DNA of 64,000 bases from Allofournierella massiliensis (GCF_004345265.1 NZ_SLUM01000022.1:1-64000), one strand, 5' to 3'. Positions 16,392 to 25,728 are shown, counted from the stretch's first letter. Translations and numbers: made by a program. Notes: generated by a model from the sequence alone, not told the origin.

Positions 16392-18929
16392 ATGTTAGCA
16401 AATAACAATCTGAAGGTCTGCTGGACCCTGGCCCGACGGGATTTCTGCTTTCACCGGGTCAAAAATGCGGTGCTTGCCCTGGCGGTGGCTCTGGTGGCGG
16501 GGCTCTATACCTTTGTCTTTCTGCTAGGAGGAGCAGTAGAGGGCGCATACCTGCTCAACTACCAGTACACCTACGGCTCCACCAGCCACATTCTTTACAC
16601 TGGCCTGACGGCGCATCAGGCGGATTTGCTTTCCCAGCATCCCAATGTGAAAAGCACCGTCCGGCTGAGTACGGTGGGCGTCCTGTCCGATCCCATGATG
16701 GGCCAGCGGCTGGTGAAGCTGGCGGTGACCGACCAGGACTATGCGGAAACGGTCCTGTCCATCCCCACCACCGGCAGCCTCCCCCAACAGCCCGGAGAGA
16801 TCGCACTGGACGAGTTTACCATGGGCTCCCTGGGGGTGCTGAAGGAGATCGGCGCGCCGGTAACGCTGGAATGGACGGACGCTGTGGGGCAGACACACAC
16901 AGACGAGTTTACCCTGTGCGGCTGGTGGGCAAGTCCCACCAACTTCACCGAGGCCTGCGCCTGGATCACAGCGGATACAGCAAAGACCCTAGTTCCCGAC
17001 TACGACAGGGAAACCACCGCCAATCTAACTCTGGGTGTTACCCTGCATCAGCCCCGGAATCTGGAGGCTCAGGCCGCCCAGTTGCTGACGGATCAGGGCT
17101 TACCAGAACTGCCCTTTACCACCAACCTGGCCTATAACGATGCCCGGATGGAGGCTGCCAGCCAACAGGCCCAGCCCTACTACGCCCCGGCGCTTCTGGT
17201 CCTTCTGTGCGGCTTTCTGATGGTCTTTGCCATTGTGCAGGTGACCGCCCGGCAGGATCGGACCTGGCTGGCCGGGCTGAAAGCCCTGGGCCTGACGCCC
17301 CGCCAGCTGCGGCGCTATCTGCTGGAAAAGGGGATTGCGGTGACGGCGCTGGGCCTGATTCCCGGCTTCCTGATTGGGTTTGGGCTGGACCTTGCCATCA
17401 CGCCCCGGGTGGTGGTGGGCATGGAGCAGAACCCGGCCTTCTATTTCCTCAGTTGGATTCCCTTTGTGTTGGCGGCACTGTGTACCCTTGGCACTGTGCT
17501 GCTGGCCTATCTTTTGCCCGCCTGGCGTCTGTCCCGGATGACGCCGGCGCAGACCATGCGGGAGAATGCGCCCCGCATCGGTCACAGTATCGGTTCGGAC
17601 AATGGAATGGTGACGCTGCCCCGGCTGGCCCTGCGGATTTTGGGTCAGAGCAAGGGCCGCGGGGCCCTTGCCGTGCTGATCATGCTCCTGGCGGTGCTGC
17701 TGCTGACCGATATTCGGATGCAGTATGTGAGTTTGCAGGAGGATCTGTACCTCTCCGCTTTCTCCCCCTGGGATTACTCCATTGCGGACGCCTCGGCGGC
17801 CACCAGTTACCAGCGGTACAACGAACGCAACCAGGGGATTCCCCAGGAGATGGTGGACGAATTGAAAACGCGCCCGGAGGTCACTTCGGTGAGCGCCTTG
17901 AAAAGCCGGGAGGTCACTCTGACGGCAGACGATACCCTGCACCAGAGGGTGGTGGACTACTACAACCAGCCCTACGATGAGACCATGACTCTGAAGGAGT
18001 CACAGGCCGCTTACCCGGATTGGATGGAAGGCCTGGATCGGTTTACCGAGAGTGGAGACTATACCGCTGTTGTAGTGGGCCTGGATGGAGCATATCTTCG
18101 CTATATTCTGGAATACTGTCCCTTCACCAGCGGCAGCTTTGACCAGACGGCATTCGAGAGCGGGGACTCTGTGATCGCCGGAGGGGTGAATTACGATGGC
18201 GTTTCCTGTCTGGAAGCGGGGGAGACCCTGCAACTGGGCGAGAAAACCTTCACTGTGATGGGGTCGCTGATGCACGACAACACCTATCTGGAGGGAAGCA
18301 ACAGCCCGGAGGCTTCCTTTACTTTCTACTATCTGGTGCCCCTGTCTGTTTTTGATGAACTGTTCCCCGGTCAGTGCTACCGGCAGCTGGCGGTAGACAT
18401 CGACCACAGCCAGCAGGCGCCCTTCGAGGCGTTTCTGAATCAATATGAGCAGGGCGTCAACCGGGGCATCAGCATCACCCTGCGAAGTGACTACCAGGAG
18501 AACTTTGAGAATTCGCGTCTCAACATGGTGCTGATCATCGGCATGGTGGGCGCGGTCCTGCTGGGCATCGCCGTGCTGAACTTTATCAACCTGCTGGTGA
18601 CCCAGACGGTGAGCCGCCGGAAAGAGTTCGCTGTCTATCAGAGCCTCGGCATGACACTGGGCCAGCTGCGCAGGCTGGTTTTGCTGGAGGGCGCCGTTTC
18701 CGCCGCAGGAATGGCGGCGGTGTTGATTCCGGCCACGCTCACCTTTGCCCTATGGGTGATGCCCGGAGTCATTGCGGAGACCTCCTGGGTGGCCGTCTAC
18801 ACCTTTGATGTGCTGCCCCTTTGGGTGATCCTTCCGGTGGTAGCAGTGCTGGCGCTGGCTACGCCGCTCCTCTGCCTGGGATTTGTCACCAAAGGCACCA
18901 TCCAGGAGCGGCTGGGCACCGTGGAGTAA
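16392..18929 (+). CDS. FtsX-family ABC transporter permease, 845 aa
   Basis: A large permease with two FtsX (DUF214-type) modules. It has an N-terminal helix (about residues 20-45), an extracellular domain to about 270, three or four helices (275-385), a second N-terminal helix near 425, a second extracellular domain (445-710), and three C-terminal helices. The start ATG follows GGAGG. It works with the ATPase directly upstream. The duplicated layout suits MacB/SalY-like systems that act on peptides at the membrane surface; the substrate is unknown. A terminator follows. Confidence 0.9.
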   Translation: MLANNNLKVCWTLARRDFCFHRVKNAVLALAVALVAGLYTFVFLLGGAVEGAYLLNYQYTYGSTSHILYTGLTAHQADLLSQHPNVKSTVRLSTVGVLSDPMMGQRLVKLAVTDQDYAETVLSIPTTGSLPQQPGEIALDEFTMGSLGVLKEIGAPVTLEWTDAVGQTHTDEFTLCGWWASPTNFTEACAWITADTAKTLVPDYDRETTANLTLGVTLHQPRNLEAQAAQLLTDQGLPELPFTTNLAYNDARMEAASQQAQPYYAPALLVLLCGFLMVFAIVQVTARQDRTWLAGLKALGLTPRQLRRYLLEKGIAVTALGLIPGFLIGFGLDLAITPRVVVGMEQNPAFYFLSWIPFVLAALCTLGTVLLAYLLPAWRLSRMTPAQTMRENAPRIGHSIGSDNGMVTLPRLALRILGQSKGRGALAVLIMLLAVLLLTDIRMQYVSLQEDLYLSAFSPWDYSIADASAATSYQRYNERNQGIPQEMVDELKTRPEVTSVSALKSREVTLTADDTLHQRVVDYYNQPYDETMTLKESQAAYPDWMEGLDRFTESGDYTAVVVGLDGAYLRYILEYCPFTSGSFDQTAFESGDSVIAGGVNYDGVSCLEAGETLQLGEKTFTVMGSLMHDNTYLEGSNSPEASFTFYYLVPLSVFDELFPGQCYRQLAVDIDHSQQAPFEAFLNQYEQGVNRGISITLRSDYQENFENSRLNMVLIIGMVGAVLLGIAVLNFINLLVTQTVSRRKEFAVYQSLGMTLGQLRRLVLLEGAVSAAGMAAVLIPATLTFALWVMPGVIAETSWVAVYTFDVLPLWVILPVVAVLALATPLLCLGFVTKGTIQERLGTVE

Positions 18930-18949
18930 ATCAAGAATTAAGCAACACA

Positions 18950-18990
18950 ACAGCGCCCCTGTCCTCATGTATGATGGACAGGGGCGCTGT
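18950..18990. terminator. bidirectional terminator
   Basis: A perfect 15-bp stem: ACAGCGCCCCTGTCC (18950-18964) with its complement (18976-18990) and an 11-base loop. It sits between the convergent permease and toxin genes. T-tracts are short on both sides. Confidence 0.75.
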
Positions 18991-18993
18991 TCC

Positions 18994-19308
18994 TTAGATA
19001 TGATCTTTCCAGTTCCTGCGGCTATACAAAATCCTGCGGACTTCCATGGTGTTTCCGATTACCACATAGAAAACGGTGAAATTACGGACCTGAATCCGAT
19101 AGTAAGGATGCTGGCGCTCCCGGGAGGAATGGTACGGTTCAAAAGATTCCGCACAGGAGAGTCGCTCCAGAATCGCATTTTCCACATCATCGACCAGCCG
19201 CTCAGCCGCTGCGGGATTCCGCAGCCGATAGGTGATATAGTCCACAATTTCACTCAGATCTTCTTCAAAGAGCGGAAGGATGCTTAGTTCATAGTGCTTT
19301 CCGTTCAC
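18994..19308 (-). CDS. ParE/RelE-family toxin
   Basis: A 104-aa protein with the ParE-like order: an N-terminal strand (YELSILP), two long helices (residues 14-55) with LFEEDLSEIVDYI, then strands ending FTVFYVVIGNTMEVRRILYSRRNW. ParE toxins poison DNA gyrase and RelE toxins cut mRNA on the ribosome; sequence alone does not decide, but the RRILYSRRNW ending is typical of ParE-like members. The gene overlaps the antitoxin gene by 20 bases and reads against the flanking transporter genes. Confidence 0.85.
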   Translation of the reverse strand: MNGKHYELSILPLFEEDLSEIVDYITYRLRNPAAAERLVDDVENAILERLSCAESFEPYHSSRERQHPYYRIQVRNFTVFYVVIGNTMEVRRILYSRRNWKDHI

Positions 19309-19561
19309 GGATACGCCTCCTTACCCGACCAAAAACCTCGTCGGCAGAATAGCGGGTATCAGAGAGGTCCGCGGCGCGATCCGCCTCGTCCAAAGCAAGC
19401 TCCACATCATTGGTCAGCTGTTCGTATTGCTCCAGACTGAGCAGTACCATGGAGCCATAACCGTTTTTCGTGAGGAAAACCGGCTCGCCCTTGGACAAAA
19501 CATCCTCCTCTACTTCAGAGAAGTGATTTCGCAAATCCGAGATGGGACGAATATTCAGCAT
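19289..19561 (-). CDS. Phd/YefM-family antitoxin
   Basis: A 90-aa protein. The N-terminus (NIRPISDLRNHFSEVEEDVL) and the following NGYGSMVLLSLEQYEQL are classic Phd/YefM features: a DNA-binding N-terminal domain and a flexible C-terminal toxin-binding tail. The ATG at 19561 follows AAAGGAGG; an upstream in-frame codon lacks a ribosome site. The pair is likely autoregulated from a promoter in the 180-base gap shared with the second ABC operon. Confidence 0.87.
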   Translation of the reverse strand: MLNIRPISDLRNHFSEVEEDVLSKGEPVFLTKNGYGSMVLLSLEQYEQLTNDVELALDEADRAADLSDTRYSADEVFGRVRRRIRERKAL

Positions 19562-19636
19562 ACAATCGCCTCCTTTATGGCATAATTTTATCATAATTTT
19601 ATCTTGAAGACAAGAGCTTTCTGCGTTTCCCCTCGT

Positions 19637-19692
19637 ATGTTACAAAACTGTACCTTTGCTGTACCTGAAATGAGACATTCTTCTGCTATGCT
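19637..19692 (+). promoter_or_regulatory. 11-bp-spaced heptamer array and promoter of second ABC operon
   Basis: ATGTTAC (19637), CTGTACC (19648), CTGTACC (19659) and ATGAGAC (19670) follow one another at exactly 11-bp steps. TATGCT at 19687-19692 is a possible -10, with no good -35. Direct repeats at one helical turn just upstream of a weak -35 are typical of activation by an OmpR-family regulator, so the regulator at 13981 is the likely binder. Confidence 0.55.
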
Positions 19693-19742
19693 AAGAGCAA
19701 AGAGAAGGAGAGACTTCTCAAGCAAAGAAGGAGGAACCTCGT

Positions 19743-20414
19743 ATGGAGACGATTTTGCAGGCCCGCGGGCTGAAGAAATACTATGGCAAAGGAGAAACAG
19801 AGGTCCATGCTCTGGATGGGGTGGATCTGGACATCGAGCGGGGCAAGTTTACCGCCATCATCGGCACATCCGGCTCCGGCAAGTCTACATTGCTGAATAT
19901 GCTGGGCGGTCTGGATACCCCTACGGCGGGGAGCGTTAAAGTGGGAAATACTGACCTCGCCAAGTTGAATAGTGAGCAGGCCACCATCTTCCGCCGCAAG
20001 CAGATTGGTTTTATCTTCCAAAACTATAATCTGGTGCCAGTGTTCAGTGTGTGGGAGAACATCATTTTCCCCATCTCTCTGGATGGCCGTAAGCCGGACA
20101 AGAAGTTCATTATGGGGATCGTGAAACTGCTGGGGCTGGAGAAGAAGCTGGACAGTCTGCCCAACAACCTTTCCGGCGGACAACAGCAGCGGGTGGCGAT
20201 TGCCCGTGCCCTGGCCAGCAAGCCTTCCATCATTCTGGCTGATGAGCCTACCGGCAACCTGGACAGCAAAACCAGTGACGACGTGATTGGCCTTTTGAAA
20301 ATGACCAGCCAGGAATTTGACCAGACCATTGTGATGATTACCCACAACCCAGAGATCGCCGCCATGGCAGACCATGTGATCCGCATCGAGGACGGGCGGA
20401 TTGCAGCACAGTGA
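19743..20414 (+). CDS. ABC transporter ATP-binding protein, second module
   Basis: A 223-aa ATPase closely similar in layout to the one at 15713: Walker A GTSGSGKS (residues 38-45), Q-loop NYNLVPV, signature [15 protein letters not shown], Walker [13 protein letters not shown] and H-loop MITHN. The ATG at 19743 has GGAGG just upstream. The permease gene starts 13 bases after the stop. The two ATPases look like paralogs from an internal duplication. Confidence 0.92.
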   Translation: METILQARGLKKYYGKGETEVHALDGVDLDIERGKFTAIIGTSGSGKSTLLNMLGGLDTPTAGSVKVGNTDLAKLNSEQATIFRRKQIGFIFQNYNLVPVFSVWENIIFPISLDGRKPDKKFIMGIVKLLGLEKKLDSLPNNLSGGQQQRVAIARALASKPSIILADEPTGNLDSKTSDDVIGLLKMTSQEFDQTIVMITHNPEIAAMADHVIRIEDGRIAAQ

Positions 20415-20427
20415 GGGGGTGGGCAGC

Positions 20428-22986
20428 ATGAAAAAGCAAAACATCTTTCGTCCCATCCCAGTGTTGACAAGGCGAATGTTCCATACCAATCGGGGCCGGA
20501 ATTTGGTGGCGATTCTGGCAATCCTGCTGACCACCATGATGTTTGCCACCCTGTTCACCCTAACCCAAAGCATGAGCCGTAATCTGGTGGAGATGACCTT
20601 CCGCCAGACTGGCTATGATGCACAGGCATCTTTGCGCGGGCTGTCGGAGGAACAGGCCGACCTGATTGATGGACACCCGGATGTGGAGGAGTTGGGCCGC
20701 AGTATTGTACTGGGACCGGCAGAAAACCGGGGACTCGCTGGGCAGTCGGTGGAAATTCGATGGGCCAACGATGCCTATGCCGAGCACTCCTTCGCTGCCC
20801 CCACCACCGGGCAAATGCCCCAGGCGGTGGATGAGATCGCCTTGGACACCATGACGCTGGACCGGCTGGGCATCCCCCACGAACTGGGCCAGGCCGTCAC
20901 TCTGGAGTGGCGTAAGGACCTGAACAGCGACGAAGTGACCACCGCTGACTTTACCCTCTGTGGATTCTGGGAGGGCAATGCGTCCAGTTATTCCTCCATG
21001 GCCTGGGTGAGCCGGGCCTATGCCGATGAAATGACTGGCGGCATCATCTCCACCGATGAAGGCCAGGTGCTGGGCCTCTATATGGTACAGGTCAATCTGA
21101 CCAGCGACCAGAACATTGAGACCACCATGGACCGCATTCTGGCAGATACCGGCCTCACTGGTCTGGAATACAATGTAAATCTGGCCTACACCCCGGAGAT
21201 GGGGGCTATGGCCGCACAGGAGAGTCTGCCCATGTATCTGGGCATGGCATTGGTGTTCCTGGCTGGGTATTTAATTATCTATAACATCTTCCAGATCAGC
21301 GTTACTGCCGATGTGCAGTTTTACGGCAAACTGAAAACCCTGGGAACCACCACCAGGCAACTGAAGAAACTGATTTACGGCCAAGCGAATCGACTCTGTA
21401 TCATTGGGATTCCTCTGGGCCTGATTCTGGGCTGGTTACTGGGCGCTCAGCTGGTTCCTGTCCTGATGGGCTCCGCGGTGGGGGAAACGGTAGTATCCAT
21501 CAGCCCCGTGATTTTTATCGGCTCTGCACTGTTTGCCTGGGTGACGGTGTTAATCTCCTGCCTGCGGCCTGCCAGGCTGGCGGGAAAGGTGTCGCCCATT
21601 GAGGCGTTGCGCATGAGCGATGCCGACGGCGCCAGCAAAAAGAAACACAAGCGTCATCTCGGTACTGCGTCCATTCTTTCCATGTCCTGGGCGAATCTAT
21701 GGCGCAACAAAAAGCGTACTATCACGGTAATCTGCTCTCTGACCCTGGGACTGGTACTCCTGAGCAGCTTCTATTCCAAGAATGCCGCCTTTGATATGGA
21801 CAAATATCTGGCCGACCTGATTCTGGCCGATTTTGAACTGTCCGATGCCACCAGCGAGGACTATATCAACAATTACGATCCCCACGGCACCACTTTGAAT
21901 GATTCCTTGGTGGTACAGATGGAGAGCCAGGAGGGAGTGGAGACCGCCGGACACCTTTATTCTGCCCAAATCGATTGGCAGATGGACGCAGGCACCCTGG
22001 AAAATGTGGCAGCTTTCTATACAGAGGATAAGCTGGCCGATTGGGAGACCTACGACACCGCCGGTGCACAGGCGCTGCGGGATACGCTGGAAACTGGGGA
22101 GGGCTCTGCCATTCTGTACGGCTTGGACGGTATTCCCTTGGAGGCCATCACCCAGGAGCAGTATGTGATAGAGGGCAGTTTTGACGCTGAGGATTTCGCC
22201 AGTGGGAATTATATCCTTGCCGTAGGGCCCAGTGTAGAACTGGAAACGGAATATCCTGTGCTGCCGGTTCCCTCGGCTGGAAGCGCCGTGGAATTAAATG
22301 GCCGTGCCTATACAGTGATGGCGGTGGTATACCCGCTGAATCCGGTGACCGGGCTGCCGGTGCAGCAGGGGGCAGGCAACAAGTTCAATCTGAGCTTCAT
22401 CCTCCCCGCTGAGACCTTTCGGGAGCAATGGCCGGATCACACCCTCCGAAAACTGTTCCTGAATGTGGACGATGCACATATCGACACGGTGCAGGGATTC
22501 TTGGACGATTATATGGATACCACCGATCCCAGCCTGCCAGTGGCGTCCCGTCAGTCTATGGCGCAGCAGTATGAGGAGCAAACCCGTTCCTCTGCTGTGA
22601 TGGGCAACGCGATCAGCGTGGTAATTGCCCTGGTGGGCGTGCTGAACTTCATCAATTCCATGGTGACAGCTATTGTCTCCCGCAAGCGGGAGTTTGCGGT
22701 AATTCAGAGTGTGGGTATGACAAAGAAACAGCTCAATCGGATGCTGGTGGGCGAGGGACTGCTCTATGCAGCGTTGACTTTGGTGGCATCGTATCTGCTC
22801 AGCAGCCTGGCTGTAGGAGTGGTGGTTCGGGCCATGGTGGAGGGCGGATTTACCACCTTCCGCTTTACGCTGCTGCCTCTGGTTCTCTGTACACCTGTCC
22901 TGCTGATCTTCGCTGTGCTGATCCCGTATCTGTGCTTCCGCAATCTGGAAAAACACAGCGTTGTGGAGCGTCTGCGAATGGAGTAA
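20428..22986 (+). CDS. FtsX-family ABC transporter permease, second module, 852 aa
   Basis: The same two-module FtsX architecture as the 845-aa permease: N-terminal helix (about residues 28-50), extracellular domain to about 270, helices at 275-385, a new helix near 435, a second extracellular domain, and three C-terminal helices. The internal ATG at 20428 has GAGGGGGTGG upstream. It pairs with the ATPase at 19743. A cargo with two such pumps and one kinase/regulator pair suggests response to a peptide or lipid-II-binding antibiotic; the substrate is inferred only from the family. Confidence 0.9.
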   Translation: MKKQNIFRPIPVLTRRMFHTNRGRNLVAILAILLTTMMFATLFTLTQSMSRNLVEMTFRQTGYDAQASLRGLSEEQADLIDGHPDVEELGRSIVLGPAENRGLAGQSVEIRWANDAYAEHSFAAPTTGQMPQAVDEIALDTMTLDRLGIPHELGQAVTLEWRKDLNSDEVTTADFTLCGFWEGNASSYSSMAWVSRAYADEMTGGIISTDEGQVLGLYMVQVNLTSDQNIETTMDRILADTGLTGLEYNVNLAYTPEMGAMAAQESLPMYLGMALVFLAGYLIIYNIFQISVTADVQFYGKLKTLGTTTRQLKKLIYGQANRLCIIGIPLGLILGWLLGAQLVPVLMGSAVGETVVSISPVIFIGSALFAWVTVLISCLRPARLAGKVSPIEALRMSDADGASKKKHKRHLGTASILSMSWANLWRNKKRTITVICSLTLGLVLLSSFYSKNAAFDMDKYLADLILADFELSDATSEDYINNYDPHGTTLNDSLVVQMESQEGVETAGHLYSAQIDWQMDAGTLENVAAFYTEDKLADWETYDTAGAQALRDTLETGEGSAILYGLDGIPLEAITQEQYVIEGSFDAEDFASGNYILAVGPSVELETEYPVLPVPSAGSAVELNGRAYTVMAVVYPLNPVTGLPVQQGAGNKFNLSFILPAETFREQWPDHTLRKLFLNVDDAHIDTVQGFLDDYMDTTDPSLPVASRQSMAQQYEEQTRSSAVMGNAISVVIALVGVLNFINSMVTAIVSRKREFAVIQSVGMTKKQLNRMLVGEGLLYAALTLVASYLLSSLAVGVVVRAMVEGGFTTFRFTLLPLVLCTPVLLIFAVLIPYLCFRNLEKHSVVERLRME

Positions 22987-23006
22987 AGTCATCGTGAGGT
23001 GTTGCT

Positions 23007-23411
23007 TTGGGAAAACTTATAATACTGTCTTTCAGTGATGATGAAGAGAAAGCTTTAGAAGAACTTATTTCTGGACTTTCCGCAATTTCGGGTTTTTCTA
23101 CACTGTCAGCCTCCGAAGATGCGCCACTATTGATGAATTCATTAGAAATTTACCCTCAGCAACACTTGGTACGGCTGTTTGGTATGCCCGTTAAGCTGAC
23201 CCCAATGGAGTTCGATATTCTGCTTTTGTTGGCTCGCCGACCGGGTCAGGTGTTTTCCGCTCGCCAGATTTACGAATTCGTTGCAGCAGAGTCTTTTGAC
23301 ACCAGTTGGACCGGAATCTCCAGTATGATCTATAAGCTCCGCCGTAAGTTGGGCGCCGATATTATTGAAACAGTTTGGGGACATGGATACCGGATGAGAA
23401 TAAAAAAATAG
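23007..23411 (+). CDS. orphan winged-helix regulator lacking a receiver domain, 134 aa
   Basis: The C-terminal 90 residues form a Trans_reg_C winged helix (LTPMEFDILLLLARRPGQVFS..., ending VWGHGYRMRIKK), like OmpR-type regulators. The N-terminal 45 residues are too short for a receiver and have no phospho-acceptor Asp. The start is TTG at 23007 with GAGGTG upstream. It is 20 bases after the permease stop, so it is in the ABC operon. It may bind the same sites as the full regulator and modulate it. Confidence 0.75.
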   Translation: MGKLIILSFSDDEEKALEELISGLSAISGFSTLSASEDAPLLMNSLEIYPQQHLVRLFGMPVKLTPMEFDILLLLARRPGQVFSARQIYEFVAAESFDTSWTGISSMIYKLRRKLGADIIETVWGHGYRMRIKK

Positions 23412-23412
23412 A

Positions 23413-23452
23413 GGGATACGGCACTGAAGCTATGACTTTAGTGCCGTATCCC
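23413..23452. terminator. bidirectional terminator closing the cargo block
   Basis: A perfect 13-bp stem: GGGATACGGCACT (23413-23425) and its complement (23440-23452). On the plus strand it is followed by TATTTCTTATTC and on the minus strand by TCTATTTTTTTAT. It separates the plus-strand cargo from the minus-strand backbone. Confidence 0.85.
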
Positions 23453-23472
23453 TATTTCTTATTCTGGGGTAT

Positions 23473-23961
23473 TTACTTCCTGCTTCCCATCTCTCCATCA
23501 AGGGAAACTGTGTCCTCCAGTGCCTCATATCCCAGGAAACTGTTGGTGGAAAGAGTGGCATCCAGATAGTCGTTGCCGATGGCAGGCCTACTCCCTTTTT
23601 GGAAATAAAAACGGTAGCGGGCGCCAATTTGGAATTTAGCGGTTTTGCTCAACAGCAAGGTGCGCTCCGTGCCCAGTTCATCCATCAGCTGGATCTTGCG
23701 GTAGCGCCGCAGCATGGGCGTGCTGACACCGGTGCAGATTCCTTCCACCACTTCGTATTGGCCCCGGGCGGCGATGCTCCACAGGCTTTTACCCAGTACC
23801 AGGGAGGCGACAAAAATAATCCCGCCCAGCGCCAGAAGGATGCGGTCTGCGGTTGCAATGAAGATTACAAGGCTGACCGCAATACTGGCAATGCCGGCCA
23901 GATATGTCAGCAGGATCTTGCGCCGCAGGACAAAGGGCATTTGACTCCATTGGTTTTTCAT
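23473..23961 (-). CDS. hypothetical membrane protein, 162 aa
   Basis: Two membrane helices lie at about residues 16-36 and 40-60, followed by a soluble beta-rich domain of 100 residues. The start ATG overlaps the upstream TGA (ATGA), so it is coupled to the 233-aa gene. The domain after the helices is not recognised. The pair lies between the cargo block and the sigma-like gene in the element backbone. Confidence 0.55.
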   Translation of the reverse strand: MKNQWSQMPFVLRRKILLTYLAGIASIAVSLVIFIATADRILLALGGIIFVASLVLGKSLWSIAARGQYEVVEGICTGVSTPMLRRYRKIQLMDELGTERTLLLSKTAKFQIGARYRFYFQKGSRPAIGNDYLDATLSTNSFLGYEALEDTVSLDGEMGSRK

Positions 23962-24659
23962 GTGCTGATCCTCTCAAAGATGATTTGCTGGCGCAAATAC
24001 AGGTTGGCGACGGCCAGCGTCACGGCCTGACTGCTTCGGCTGTTTTTCATGATGCTGGCAATATTATGGCATGTGGTTTCTTTATCACCATACACGGTTT
24101 CCATCAAAAACTGCTCATTGGGAAGAACGGTAACATCCTGCTCTATGCACTTGGCGATTTCGGCAGTGGACAGCAGAGCTTGCCGGGCCAGCCGCATAAC
24201 GCGGGCCTCGTAGTCCGTGCGCCGGTCTTTTCGGAATAGCTTTAGCGCCTGCGCAATAGGGACGCGGTGGCTCAGCACCAGCTTGGCGAAAGAGAGGCAC
24301 CGCACCAATACAGAGCCGCTGGTTGGAATGATGCCAAGGGAACTCAGCAAATCATATAGTGCATCGTACTCCGTTTCACCGCAGCCAGATACCAGCAGTC
24401 CGCGGGTGAGCAGCCGGTTTACGCAGGCATCCCAAGAGCGGGAGACACAATCTCCCAGGGAAGACGCCAGCTTATCGCACTGCAGCGAGATGTCCTCTCG
24501 TTTGGAGATCCGCCAGTTCAGGGTGGTCCAAACGACCATCTCCTGCATATCCATCATATAGGGCTGCCCGCCCAGCCGGATGAGCGGGCAGGATCGGCCG
24601 CAGCTATTTGTCTCCCGCTCCAGACGGCCGATTGCAGTATATAGAATTTTCTGTTCCAT
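23958..24659 (-). CDS. hypothetical protein, 233 aa, possible regulator
   Basis: A helical soluble protein. Residues 45-110 (WRISKREDIS... to LLSGCGETEYDALYDLL) have the feel of a winged-helix or helical DNA-binding fold, and similar proteins occur beside sigma-like genes in clostridial elements. This is an impression and not a family match. The ATG follows AAAAGGAGG. It precedes a small membrane protein in the same operon. Confidence 0.5.
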   Translation of the reverse strand: MEQKILYTAIGRLERETNSCGRSCPLIRLGGQPYMMDMQEMVVWTTLNWRISKREDISLQCDKLASSLGDCVSRSWDACVNRLLTRGLLVSGCGETEYDALYDLLSSLGIIPTSGSVLVRCLSFAKLVLSHRVPIAQALKLFRKDRRTDYEARVMRLARQALLSTAEIAKCIEQDVTVLPNEQFLMETVYGDKETTCHNIASIMKNSRSSQAVTLAVANLYLRQQIIFERIST

Positions 24660-24718
24660 TTATCAATGCCTCCTTTTATATATCCTCTACTGCGGAAAGG
24701 CCGTAGTTTTCAACAAAT

Positions 24719-25294
24719 TTAAAGCAGGCTTTCCAGAAAACGGGGGTCATTGCGCAGTTTGGCGACTGAGCGTGAGATCCACGCTCCCACATGGGAAGGC
24801 GGTACCTGGTAGAGCTCCGCAATATCCGTGATCCGCATCCCCCGGAGTTTGAGTGCAAGCGCCTCAATGCCGAGACGGGCCACGCCGTCATACTCCTTCT
24901 TGCTGGCCTCCAAAAGAGAAAGCGTTTCGATTAGAGATACCTGCGCGTCAAATTGATTGGCTTGCGGATCTAAGGTATCCCCGTCTGCCGCCAGTTCTCC
25001 GTGTTCTCCAATGACGAGACGGCTGAAGTTCTTGTTTCGCGCACAGACGGTCCGACAGTAGGAGATCAGTCCGTTGCGTACCACTTTTTTGGCATAGGTG
25101 GCAAACTGTGCCCGTCCATCGTCCTCATAGGTGGCTGCGGCTTTGCAGAGCCAAATGCAGCCCTCTTGAAAAAGGTCTCCGTATTCCAAACCGCAGATGG
25201 TGGGATTGACATGGATGTAATCACAAATGACCCAGTGCACTACCGATAGGTTCTGGGTAACGAGTTCCTGCTGTTGTTTTGTCAGGCTGGTCAT
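24719..25294 (-). CDS. sigma-70-family RNA polymerase sigma factor-like protein
   Basis: A 191-aa protein with sigma region 2 (about residues 15-85, including the DLFQEGCIWLCKAAATYEDD core and a FATYAKKVVRN stretch) and a C-terminal region-4 helix-turn-helix (LRGMRITDIAELYQVPPSHV). Region 3 is short. The start at 25294 follows AGGAGGTG. It resembles sporulation-type or element-borne sigma factors and probably directs transcription of element genes; the -10/-35 sequence it recognises is not known. Confidence 0.8.
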   Translation of the reverse strand: MTSLTKQQQELVTQNLSVVHWVICDYIHVNPTICGLEYGDLFQEGCIWLCKAAATYEDDGRAQFATYAKKVVRNGLISYCRTVCARNKNFSRLVIGEHGELAADGDTLDPQANQFDAQVSLIETLSLLEASKKEYDGVARLGIEALALKLRGMRITDIAELYQVPPSHVGAWISRSVAKLRNDPRFLESLL

Positions 25295-25311
25295 GGTTTC
25301 ACCTCCTCCTG

Positions 25312-25728
25312 TCATGCTGCCGGCTGAAGGCCATCAAGAGGCGCAGCGGCCTGATGGCAGAGGCGGATCACCTCATCGCACATCCAGCCTGAAAACTGGC
25401 CGATGTGAGCCTGCCGGTCGCTCAAACCCAGCTTTGCCTGAAGCCAGATATAGGCCTCCCACTTCTCCATGTGGCGGACCTGCTGCAGATGTTCCAATGC
25501 CCGGTGCGCCAAGATACGCTTGTGCCGGAGATCTCCGTTTGCCAGCGTCCCCATAGGCTGATGTGTTCGGTCGTGGGCGCTCACATAGGCGTCACAAGCC
25601 GGCCAGCGATCACAGAGATAGAGAAACTTCCCCTGAGACCTACGGTTACAGCCATAAACTACGCTGGCCGGGCGAAGAGACGCGCCGGCGTGGCAGTATG
25701 GACATTTGATCTGTTTTTGCTTCGTCAT
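25312..25728 (-). CDS. DUF3268-type zinc-finger protein
   Basis: A 138-aa protein with CPYCHA near residue 9 and a second Cys pair (CDRWPACDAYV) near residues 39-46, the pattern of the DUF3268 zinc-finger family. The C-terminal half is helical. The start ATG at 25728 follows GGAGGTG. This family is usual in ICEs and phage-like elements next to small sigma genes. It may bind nucleic acid; no enzyme motif is seen. Confidence 0.75.
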   Translation of the reverse strand: MTKQKQIKCPYCHAGASLRPASVVYGCNRRSQGKFLYLCDRWPACDAYVSAHDRTHQPMGTLANGDLRHKRILAHRALEHLQQVRHMEKWEAYIWLQAKLGLSDRQAHIGQFSGWMCDEVIRLCHQAAAPLDGLQPAA

